From CAVPKN01 sp964588495 (lineage in GTDB: Bacteria > Chlamydiota > Chlamydiia > Chlamydiales > JAAKFR01): a stretch of 64,000 nucleotides of DNA. Both the position numbers and the translations under genes were made by a program. Within the stretch, counting starts at the first letter, position 1. Every line of letters begins with the position of its first letter. The DNA lies in the NCBI GenBank assembly GCA_964588495.1, contig CAZPPS010000001.1, forward strand, positions 124,001 to 188,000. Reading direction: 5' to 3'. Positions 17,634-24,761 of the stretch are shown here, in pieces. The notes under the pieces were generated by a model. It was not told the origin of the DNA. It worked only from the letters and a program-made list of their open reading frames with translations, and did not search any database.

Positions 17634-18178
17634 AGGAATTTTCCTCCAAATTTCTTCTCCGCATTCCAATTTCCAATGAGCACTTCTTTGAAGGAATTGA
17701 TTTTCAGTTTGAAACGATGATTTTTTGCCCAAGCTTGCAGTATGGAATCTGCATCAGAAAGATTCAAGACACCTTCCTGGATCATTTTTACCATTAGGTC
17801 TTGTGTTCGCAAAATTGGCAGATGAGGGGCCAGGGAAAGAGTCGATTTAATAGCTAGATTATCATCAATCGCCAGTGGTAATTGGCGGTGAATTGCAACA
17901 GAAATTGCGGAACATTCCCCTATCCCTAATTTCCTTTGCTGCATTAGAGACGAAAATATGTCAATTTCAGCATCCTCTGCCACACAGATTTCCTTGAGAA
18001 TATGATTTTGCAGACCCGCTTGAAATCTTTGAAGTTGTTCGGGAAAACTATCGGTAATCTCGGCTCTGACGTGGTCTGTGATTAAAAATCGAGAAGTGCA
18101 CTTTTCAAGTAAATTCAGACCGTCAATCTTCAAAAAGTTGATCAACACAGAGGTATCGCTAACGATAATTTCAGTCAT
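17630..18178 (-). CDS. PIN-domain ribonuclease-like toxin
   Basis: A 182-residue protein with PIN-fold acidic residues in order: VSDTSVLINFL (Asp 8), RAEITD, LGIGECSAISVA (Glu) and LAIDDNLAI (Asp). PIN toxins cut RNA and are held by a DNA-binding antitoxin. It starts 5 bp after the XRE/peptidase gene, and such XRE-ImmA/PIN pairs recur in bacteria as toxin-antitoxin-like units. Autoregulation through the palindrome at 19457-19475 is likely. Confidence 0.85.
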   Translation of the reverse strand: MTEIIVSDTSVLINFLKIDGLNLLEKCTSRFLITDHVRAEITDSFPEQLQRFQAGLQNHILKEICVAEDAEIDIFSSLMQQRKLGIGECSAISVAIHRQLPLAIDDNLAIKSTLSLAPHLPILRTQDLMVKMIQEGVLNLSDADSILQAWAKNHRFKLKINSFKEVLIGNWNAEKKFGGKFL

Positions 18179-18183
18179 AGAAC

Positions 18184-19413
18184 TTAAGCAACCTTTTCAC
18201 TCTCGGCAAGTTGTAATAAACCCCTGCCTGATAATTCGAGCAATTTACTTAACTCTAATAACCGACCTCTTGAGATTTCCTCTCTTTGAAAAGCATCGAT
18301 TGCTAAATGAGCGATTTGAGCTTTCAATTCTCGATTTTGGGAAATGCGATCACTTGGAGTTTCAACATCCTGAAGCTGTAAAATGCAAAGATATTCTTTT
18401 CCTTTAGCCTCTTCTTTCAAAAGATCGTCTCTTTCCCGAGCTTTGAAATAACCTAGATTTTGAAGACGATAGACAGCCGCTTGGTAGCTAACGCCAAAAT
18501 GATGCATAATCCGGGCAATTGATTGCGGTGAGATCTTTTGAGAGCTCGCAGCTTGTCGATAGTGTGCCTCCACAGCACGCTCAGTAGTGGCATCATAAAT
18601 CGCCATATCAATGCGACTTCCCTCTCCTTTCCCCATAGATCGTAATAGATTTGCAATTCCCTGTTCCGGCATCAGGAAAGCAGAAGCAAAAGCATTTGCT
18701 CTGACTTCAATAAGATCGTTAGCATTATCAGAGTTTGAAATTGCGATAGTGCGATTAGCATCAAAAAGAGCATGTGCATACTCATGAGCGTAAGAAAAAC
18801 GCCTGCGAACGCGGGGATCGGCTGCATTCACAATAATTGCCATCCCAAGTATGGCATGATGCAAAAATAATCCTGACATTTGTTTAGGAAGTAAAGTAAG
18901 AGCTGCCCATATGCCCTGTGAAGATAACACTTCTGCGATGTCATATATCGGAGCATCCCCTAAGTCGAGACTACGCCTCTCTTCCCTTGCCACCTCTTCG
19001 CCTTGAATTTTAGCTTCTTGCACATCCTTTGGGAGAGGGCTGGAATAAGTGCGAATGGTTTGCTGATGTGAAAGCCCAAGCACATTCTTCAAGAAGACAC
19101 CTTCTCTACATATTTGAATATACTTTGACACCTCGTTATTGACTTTAGGATCAGATTCCAATCCAGGAACGATTCGATGCAAGGCAACTAATAAATCTTC
19201 TTCCTGAATCTCTTTAGTAAAAAAATCACCAATAGGCACATGAAACAGTGCGGAAAACTTTGCCAACTCGAGAGTCGACACTTTTCGCCCCCCATTTTCA
19301 ATATGAGTAACGGCTTTCTGGGGAAGGCCTATAGCTAGCTCTACTTCTTCCTGATTTAGACCCCTTTTTTCCCGAAGTTGTTTTATTTTTTTTCCTAAGA
19401 ACTGCTGGTCCAT
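18184..19413 (-). CDS. XRE regulator fused to an ImmA/IrrE-type metallopeptidase (antitoxin candidate)
   Basis: The N-terminal XRE helix-turn-helix (about 10-65: KQLREKRGLNQEEVELAIG) is followed by an IrrE/ImmA zinc peptidase domain with HEYAH (H-E-x-x-H) near residue 220 and downstream acidic ligands in VRANAFASAFLMP. A winged-helix-like C-terminal part follows (ISPQSIARIMHHFGVSYQAA). ImmA-like peptidases cut repressors; here the peptidase is in the same chain as the DNA-binding domain. ATG 19413 has AAAGGGTGG upstream; the longer start at 19464 would cover the operator. It is the first gene of the operon with the PIN toxin. Confidence 0.88.
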   Translation of the reverse strand: MDQQFLGKKIKQLREKRGLNQEEVELAIGLPQKAVTHIENGGRKVSTLELAKFSALFHVPIGDFFTKEIQEEDLLVALHRIVPGLESDPKVNNEVSKYIQICREGVFLKNVLGLSHQQTIRTYSSPLPKDVQEAKIQGEEVAREERRSLDLGDAPIYDIAEVLSSQGIWAALTLLPKQMSGLFLHHAILGMAIIVNAADPRVRRRFSYAHEYAHALFDANRTIAISNSDNANDLIEVRANAFASAFLMPEQGIANLLRSMGKGEGSRIDMAIYDATTERAVEAHYRQAASSQKISPQSIARIMHHFGVSYQAAVYRLQNLGYFKARERDDLLKEEAKGKEYLCILQLQDVETPSDRISQNRELKAQIAHLAIDAFQREEISRGRLLELSKLLELSGRGLLQLAESEKVA

Positions 19414-19456
19414 AAAAACCACCCTTTTTATAAAAAAGTACCACAAATTCCCATTT

Positions 19457-19475
19457 TTTGTCAATTTTTGACAAA
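19457..19475. promoter_or_regulatory. Palindromic operator/promoter of the XRE-PIN operon
   Basis: TTTGTCAATTTTTGACAAA is a perfect 19-base palindrome centred about 50 bases upstream of the XRE start. Read on the minus strand it contains TTGACA, with TACTTT 18 bases further, so it overlaps the -35 box. This placement is typical for autorepression by an XRE antitoxin. Confidence 0.65.
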
Positions 19476-19566
19476 TTACGTATAAAAATCATACATTTTA
19501 ATCAGGCAGCACACACTTTTTTCAACGCCAAATCTGCAAATATCAATTTTGGATTTATTATTGGGT

Positions 19567-19592
19567 AAAAAAGAAGCCGCAAGGCGCGGCTC
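19567..19592 (-). terminator. Rho-independent terminator after a decayed gene
   Basis: On the minus strand, AGCCGC pairs with GCGGCT across a 5-base loop, followed by TTCTTTTTT. It lies just after the second stop of the pseudogene at 19599-19994. Confidence 0.75.
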
Positions 19593-19598
19593 AAAGTT

Positions 19599-19994
19599 TT
19601 AGGAAGGTTGGACAACGCAGTAGATGGTGTTGTATTGGGAAAAGAGGCCTTTTCTGTCGGGTTGATGGTTTAAAGCTTCTTCGACAGATGAGACTTAGAC
19701 TTGTTTAACAAAAGTTGCGCTGTGAGAACGCATAGATTCGGCTTCCTGCCATTGTTTTGTGTTGATTAGTTTTTCATCCAGCCGTTGACCTACGCAGGAA
19801 GTGTGAATGATGCGAGCTCCGATGAGAATCAGCTTTTTAGGGTTCATCGCAACAAAACCGGGATCGGTGTTAAATTCGACCTTGCCAGATCCATAAATGA
19901 TCAGGGCGTCCATATCTTTTTTGTCTTGAACAGTCTTAAGTGCTTCTTGGATAACATGTTCATCTAAAGCGTTATCTTCTGAACCAAGAATCAA
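19599..19994 (-). pseudogene. Decayed gene of unknown family with an internal TAA
   Basis: Codons run in one frame from about 20007 down to 19601, interrupted by TAA at 19695-19697. Before it comes a 99-residue stretch containing DALIIYGSGKVEF and NPKKLILIGARII. After it, 31 further codons (VSSVEEALNHQPDRKGLFSQ and on) run to a second TAA directly before a terminator. No good start codon or Shine-Dalgarno sequence is seen: the frame begins after a TAA with only TTG available at 19994. So this looks like the 3' half of a gene that lost its start and gained a stop. Family not recognised. Confidence 0.55.
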
Positions 19995-20041
19995 TCGAAC
20001 TGAGGTTAATTAAATTTTACCAAATCTTTAAAAAAAAAGGC

Positions 20042-20076
20042 AAAAAAAAGTGCAAGGTGTCAAACCTTGCACTTTT
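20042..20076 (-). terminator. Terminator of the histone-like gene
   Basis: A perfect 13-bp stem (AAAAGTGCAAGGT / ACCTTGCACTTTT) with a 5-base loop is followed on the minus strand by eight T. It lies about 35 bases after the stop at 20110. Confidence 0.85.
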
Positions 20077-20109
20077 AGAAATTTAAATCTTTTAGAAATC
20101 AAAAAAAAA

Positions 20110-20790
20110 TTATTTGCTTCTAGATTTTGCTCTGACCGTTTTTCTAGCAGCCGTTGCTCTTTTAGGAGCGGCTTTGGTCACAGGTCTTTTTTTGGCAGCA
20201 GCTAGTGTCCGTTTAGGAGCCGTTTTTGCAGTGGGTCTTTTTCTGGCAGTCGTTGTTCGTTTAGGAGCGGCTTTGGACACAGATCTTTTTTTGACAGCTA
20301 TTGTCCTTTTAGGAGCAGCTTTTGTCGCAGGTCTTTTTTTGGCTACAGCGCTGCGTTTTCTGGTAGTGGCAGCTTTTTTAGCTATCGCCGAGCGGGAAGC
20401 GGGAGTTCTTTTCTTGGCAGCAGTTTTCGCTTGTGTGGAAAGAGATTTCTTAGAAGCTGCTTTTCTTGGAGCTTTTTGCAAAGCTTTTGTGCTGGCAGCT
20501 GAACGCGTTTTAGAAACAGGGGCTTTTTTCTTAGCTTTTTCAAGAGAAGATGCCGCGCTTTTGCGTGTCTTTGCTGATGTTTTTCCCTTGGCAGGTGCTT
20601 TTAGGGCAACGCCCGCTTTGCGTGCTTTTGAAAGTCCAATAGCAATGGCTTGTTTCGTATTTTTGGCGCCATGTTTCCCTTCATGGATATGGCGCATCTC
20701 TTCTCTCACAAATTCTCCGGCCTGTGTGCTTGGCGCTTTCCCTTCATCTTTGTCTTTTTTAGCACGTTTAATTGTTTTTTTTTCTGGCAT
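20110..20790 (-). CDS. Histone H1-like DNA-binding protein with DUF6496-like N-terminus
   Basis: A highly basic Lys/Ala/Arg-rich protein of 226 residues. The N-terminal 75 residues resemble the DUF6496-type unit (GEFVREEMRHIHEGKHGAKN, then KQAIAIGLSKARKAGV). From about residue 80 to the end there are degenerate tandem repeats of the type KKRPATKAAPKRT. Such tails bind DNA without sequence specificity, as in the chlamydial Hc2 protein that condenses the nucleoid of elementary bodies. Hc2 itself lacks the N-terminal unit, so I call it Hc2-like by analogy. The complementary strand is also open over the whole length because of the repeats; that frame is a shadow. Confidence 0.85.
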   Translation of the reverse strand: MPEKKTIKRAKKDKDEGKAPSTQAGEFVREEMRHIHEGKHGAKNTKQAIAIGLSKARKAGVALKAPAKGKTSAKTRKSAASSLEKAKKKAPVSKTRSAASTKALQKAPRKAASKKSLSTQAKTAAKKRTPASRSAIAKKAATTRKRSAVAKKRPATKAAPKRTIAVKKRSVSKAAPKRTTTARKRPTAKTAPKRTLAAAKKRPVTKAAPKRATAARKTVRAKSRSK

Positions 20791-20951
20791 GATTCCCTAA
20801 AGTTATAATTTTTTTTACACTTTTCTTGTCATAACTTCTAAGGTGGGAAATTGCAAGAAATTTAAAATAAATTTTAGAATAAAAACTCGATTTAAATTGA
20901 AAACGAGGATACGAGGATACAAAGAGAGCACAGAAAATTATAAATTATTTT

Positions 20952-21023
20952 TTCTCTCAGCGTCTCCCGCGTCTCTTGCAACTTGCGCCTCTGCGTTTTT
21001 ATTTTTAACGCAGAGACGCAGAG
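20952..21023. repeat. CTCTGCGT inverted repeats
   Basis: CTCTGCGTT (20988-20996) and AACGCAGAG (21006-21014) form a small inverted repeat next to further CGTCTC units. Weakly similar units occur at about 16350-16445. It sits 3' of the U-box gene, between it and the histone-like gene. Confidence 0.4.
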
Positions 21024-21071
21024 AAGATGTTATTTCCTGATAGGGTCTCGTATCGCTTAAATGGGGCGTTT

Positions 21072-21899
21072 TTAAATCCAGGAATTGGATTTAGCGCCTT
21101 TTTCTTGAAGGTGCATCACAATATTGCCATATTGCTTGGTCTCTGCAAATGACATGGCTGTGTCCCCTTTATTGCTCTTGATATTGACCTTAGCTCCACG
21201 CTCGGTCAAAATTTGGACACTTTCAAAGCATCCAGCGCGCGCAGCAAACATCAATGCCGTTCGTCCTTCAAAATCGACTGCATCGATGAAAGCGCCGCCG
21301 TCTAGAAGGGCTGTTACAATTTCAGGGTGCTTTCCTTTGGCAGACCACATCAAAGCGGTCATTTTAAATTGATCGGATGCATTCGGATTGGCAGCTCTGC
21401 CCAGAAGGATTTTTACCACAAGTAGATGTCCACGGGAAGCTGAAAACAACAAAGCGGTCCAGCCTTGTTCATTCACAACATTGACGTCGAGACCTCTTTG
21501 CAAATGGTGCTTAACCTGATCTTCAGATCCTTTTTCTGCAGCTGTCCAGAAAAGAGCCTTCCTCATCTCCAGAGTGATATCCTCATCAGCATAATTACAG
21601 ATCAGGCTATTTTGAATAGAAGATTGATTTTCAATAGCTTTTTCCATGTCCAGCGCTAAATTGCGAATGATATAGTTTGGGCATGTCCCTGTAAACTCTT
21701 GTCTATCAAAGGGGCATAAACCTTTGAGTAAGGGCACTGATTCTTCAGAAACGCTGTGGCCACAAGGATATAAAGTCACGGCATCTGTCATCAATTTGTA
21801 AGCGATTTTGTCATACAAATAGCTCTCTTCCACATCGGTTGGAATGGGTATGTGCTTGGAAGACTCGTGTGCACTTTTGCTACCTACTGCTAACATCAT
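21072..21899 (-). CDS. U-box plus ankyrin-repeat protein, candidate E3 ubiquitin ligase effector
   Basis: Residues about 24-90 match a U-box: YLYDKIAYKLMTDAV, then CGHSVSEESV, CPFDRQEFTG and PNYIIRNLALDMEKAI, in the order and spacing of CHIP-like U-boxes. About five ankyrin repeats follow (111-271; GWTALLFSASRGHLLVVKIL, GRTALMFAARAGCFESVQIL). The U-box would bind a host E2 enzyme and the ankyrins the target. Both domains are eukaryotic in type, and the protein has no signal peptide, so secretion by type III is inferred. AGGAG lies 6 bases before the first of two ATGs. Ligase activity is untested. Confidence 0.8.
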   Translation of the reverse strand: MMLAVGSKSAHESSKHIPIPTDVEESYLYDKIAYKLMTDAVTLYPCGHSVSEESVPLLKGLCPFDRQEFTGTCPNYIIRNLALDMEKAIENQSSIQNSLICNYADEDITLEMRKALFWTAAEKGSEDQVKHHLQRGLDVNVVNEQGWTALLFSASRGHLLVVKILLGRAANPNASDQFKMTALMWSAKGKHPEIVTALLDGGAFIDAVDFEGRTALMFAARAGCFESVQILTERGAKVNIKSNKGDTAMSFAETKQYGNIVMHLQEKGAKSNSWI

Positions 21900-21968
21900 T
21901 GCTATCTCCTATTCTTGGATTTAAAGAAAAAAACTATAGCAACCCCTTTCAATTTGAAAAAGAACTAT

Positions 21969-24491
21969 TTATAAAAATTTCATCAAGCAACAGACTTTCT
22001 CTCTTTCAAAATAGCACACAGCCATCCTTTTTTTTTGTGGCGCTAACTTCACATTGTGGAGGGGTAAGCTTTTAACAGATGCATCATTATTTGGTCCCTC
22101 GCGAGTTTTTTTTAAACGGGATAAGAGGTCAGGAAATAAACGTTCTATAGGCACAAAGAAATTCAACATGAAGATAACTCCAAAATACTTTTTATTTTCA
22201 AGCTCAGTTAGGATAGACTTAAGAAAATCCATATCCTTAGCGATGCGTGTGTAACGAAAGTCAACTTTACGTCGCTGCAGAATCGTAATAAATGCATCTA
22301 ATCCACTTTCACTTGTTGGGTTTGAGAGTACATAATCGATGGCTGTGAGTTCTTTATTAGGAAATGTGTCTACAGCTGTCTGGATCTCGAAATATATGAT
22401 CAAAATCTCTATTTCTTTAACAGATTCTGTAGTTACAGCCATAAGAAGTGCAAAGGCAAGTGTTTCAGGATAAATTTGGCAGGCTTTTTTAAAATAGGTA
22501 CAAATTTCTAAAGTGATTCCAGGTGTGTCATGCAGGCTTGCTAACCATAAAAGCACATAGGGATCAAGCGGCTCCTCTATACTAACTAGAGATTGAACAG
22601 TGATTTTTGGCCTCTCGGGAATTTCCTTGGAATCTTTGATTGCCACCCGAAGCTTTTCCAAATATTCGATATCTTGCTTGAGTGCTTTTACTTGAATCTG
22701 GTGGGGAGGAATGATTTGTATACTTTCGAATCGATCGGCCAGGTTTAATGCACTGGAATTAAACTTGACTCCATCTTTTTGAGCGTGTTTATAGGGCTTC
22801 CAGTCAGAAGAAAAGTTCTCTATGTAAAGTCCAAGGGGCTTTATCTTTACAGCTATCCAGCTAAGGCAATTGTGTGGCTCGACAACCTCGACCCATTTAC
22901 CATTTTCTTCCTCAAGCACAACGCGATGAGCTATGAGTTCTTGATATTCATCACTTTTAATATCGTTTCCATAATAACGTATTCTAGGATTATTACTTTC
23001 AATCCATAGATGCTTTTTTGATCGATCAATGAGCAACACAGAATAATAAGGCCCGTTTTCATCTTTTGACCCAAATTTTTCGATCTTCCCTGTAGATTCG
23101 ATTTTAATCAGTCGACTGATCTCTTCTTCAGTTGCTACCTTTAAATCACACAGCTCTGTATTCATTACAATCTCTTCTTCTACCTCTCGCTTGGCTTCTT
23201 CCTTGTTTTTTCCTTCGATGAGCATGTATAGAGTCTCTCTCAGTGACCAGGAATATTCACTTTCCTGATTATCCCATAGGCACGCGTCAAGCGTGCCAGG
23301 ACTGCACTCCAAGATATTTTCCACCATTTCCTGGTAAGAATCATAGGTCTTAATTTTTTGGCATGTGGGCGCTAATGAATTTCCTTTCCCCTTGAGAAAA
23401 GCTTCTGAGCGCGCTAACAGGGGGGTTACTTTCCCAGCGCTAAATCTGACAATAGGCTCTCCTTTTTCCTGTTGTGCGATTTCTTTCTTAATTGCAGTTA
23501 TCATCCTCTCAACCTGAAAAGATACGGCAAAAAAAGTAACGGATTTCCCAGAATAGGCAACCGTTCGGTCCTCAAACCTCACTTTTCCACCATCTTGTGC
23601 TATCAAATCTGTAAAATATGAAAAATAAGCTCCATTTTTCACTCCCTCAATAACAAGTCCAGCATGCCCATACCAGGTCATGGGGTTCATATTATTCACT
23701 TTCCCGGTGTTTACCAACGTTAAAGCCCAACAATTACAATTCAGAATCACATTAGCGTCAAACTTACTGCAGAAAGTAATTGTTTTTAAAAAAATCGTTT
23801 TCATTATTTCAGAATTATCTTTTTTTTCGACTACTAATTTCTCAATTTTAAATTCGTTTAAATAGTCTAATTTTATTTCTCCCACAGGCCTATCTTCAAT
23901 CCCCTCGAAAACAGTACCCTGCAGATAGGATAGGTAGTTTGTTTTCAGTGTTTTCTGATTGAACACATGCCAGATTAATTGAAGCTGACTGTCCTTTAAA
24001 AGCGCAACTTTATGATCATTCCATGTCCAACTGTGATAGATCGAGTAAAAAACAATTTTCCCGTCTTGAATAACCGGCTGGCATGTTGCTATGTGTTGAA
24101 TCGTCTCATCTGTTAGATGGGAGGATTGACAGGTTCGTATTCCATCATGATGGATCCAAATAGTTTCAAGTTGACCATCTTTTTGTATCAGGCATATTTC
24201 CCCCTCGTCAATCTTCCAACGGGAGACCGGTGGAATGAAACTGACCGATTCATCGACGACGATCGGTTCACAGGAGGTGAGAAAGGCGATGCAATCTTCT
24301 AAATCCACATCGGAAGGCGTAGGAATTGGTCCCCTTATTTTTTTCCCTTCAGCTTCTAGAATGTATTCCAGAGACTCATGGCATTTTATCAAGGACACTT
24401 TTCCAGAAGGAAAAAGCCATTGATGCAGGTTAACTTCACTGTGCAGATATGTTGGAAGGGTGTTCGATGCATCTACCGGTCTGGAAAACAT
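21969..24491 (-). CDS. Large effector-like protein, family with HAG and NC-x-SW motifs, member 1 (probable 3' frameshift)
   Basis: First of four paralogues here (also 28070-31081, 31168-34149, 38819-41251). Two N-terminal W-rich modules (GPIPTPSDVDLEDCIAFL; VSRWKIDEGEICLI) lead to WYGHAGLVIEGVKNGAYFSY with His 276. Then come WIESNNPR and NCLSWI with Cys 542, and a C-terminal helical domain with LLWLASLHDTPGIT. The His and Cys motifs recall permuted papain-fold enzymes; the activity is inference. The C-terminus is odd: it ends CCLMKFL, but one extra A in the A9 run (22028-22036 on the minus strand) would give QKKKDGCVLF and stop, a CaaX box like those of its paralogues. Confidence 0.85.
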   Translation of the reverse strand: MFSRPVDASNTLPTYLHSEVNLHQWLFPSGKVSLIKCHESLEYILEAEGKKIRGPIPTPSDVDLEDCIAFLTSCEPIVVDESVSFIPPVSRWKIDEGEICLIQKDGQLETIWIHHDGIRTCQSSHLTDETIQHIATCQPVIQDGKIVFYSIYHSWTWNDHKVALLKDSQLQLIWHVFNQKTLKTNYLSYLQGTVFEGIEDRPVGEIKLDYLNEFKIEKLVVEKKDNSEIMKTIFLKTITFCSKFDANVILNCNCWALTLVNTGKVNNMNPMTWYGHAGLVIEGVKNGAYFSYFTDLIAQDGGKVRFEDRTVAYSGKSVTFFAVSFQVERMITAIKKEIAQQEKGEPIVRFSAGKVTPLLARSEAFLKGKGNSLAPTCQKIKTYDSYQEMVENILECSPGTLDACLWDNQESEYSWSLRETLYMLIEGKNKEEAKREVEEEIVMNTELCDLKVATEEEISRLIKIESTGKIEKFGSKDENGPYYSVLLIDRSKKHLWIESNNPRIRYYGNDIKSDEYQELIAHRVVLEEENGKWVEVVEPHNCLSWIAVKIKPLGLYIENFSSDWKPYKHAQKDGVKFNSSALNLADRFESIQIIPPHQIQVKALKQDIEYLEKLRVAIKDSKEIPERPKITVQSLVSIEEPLDPYVLLWLASLHDTPGITLEICTYFKKACQIYPETLAFALLMAVTTESVKEIEILIIYFEIQTAVDTFPNKELTAIDYVLSNPTSESGLDAFITILQRRKVDFRYTRIAKDMDFLKSILTELENKKYFGVIFMLNFFVPIERLFPDLLSRLKKTREGPNNDASVKSLPLHNVKLAPQKKRMAVCYFEREKVCCLMKFL

Positions 24492-24560
24492 TTTTACCTT
24501 TTATTTTATCGTTAAAAATTGATAAATTTCTCTTTAATTTTAAACGTAAAGGAGCGTTTT

Positions 24561-24761
24561 ATGTCTATGAGAATAGGTGCTGCGGCAAATGTGGATTGGA
24601 GTTGCATGAAAAAAGAGGTCAACCCTCCCACCGCTTTTGGTAAGAAAATTGAAGAGTGTCAGGAAAATTCAGCAGACGCGTCATCCACACAATGTTGCGA
24701 TTCGGGAGCTGTGAAGCCGGTTCCTAAAAAAGAGGAGACCTGCGAATTCCAAAACTGTTAG
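24561..24761 (+). CDS. Small cysteine-rich protein
   Basis: A 66-residue protein with six cysteines (a CC pair in the middle, ending CEFQNC) and many charged residues; no membrane segment or signal peptide. A strong AAAGGAG box stands 6 bases before ATG 24561, which is why this start is chosen over an upstream one. It is divergent from the 21969-24491 gene and its TAG overlaps the stop codon of the convergent NB-ARC gene. No family recognised. The six-Cys content suggests metal binding or oxidation-dependent folding. Confidence 0.6.
   Translation: MSMRIGAAANVDWSCMKKEVNPPTAFGKKIEECQENSADASSTQCCDSGAVKPVPKKEETCEFQNC

Noticed and set aside
17475..17732. The full 85-codon version of the small frame after the PIN gene
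   Set aside because: The extra 33 codons lie out of frame inside the PIN gene; only the ATG at the PIN stop codon has a fitting ribosome-binding site.
20114..20800. Long plus-strand frame with hydrophobic Leu/Ala/Phe-rich translation
   Set aside because: It is the exact antisense of the Lys/Ala repeat gene; such repeats open the opposite frame by composition alone. The minus frame has the start, stop and terminator.
21969..22030. CCLM near the end of member 1 as a lipidation motif
   Set aside because: It is followed by KFL, so it is not terminal as written; the real CaaX candidate is in the other frame.
24741..24761. C-terminal CEFQNC as a Rab-type prenylation motif
   Set aside because: Rab geranylgeranylation needs CC or CXC at the very end and a Rab body; this ending does not fit.
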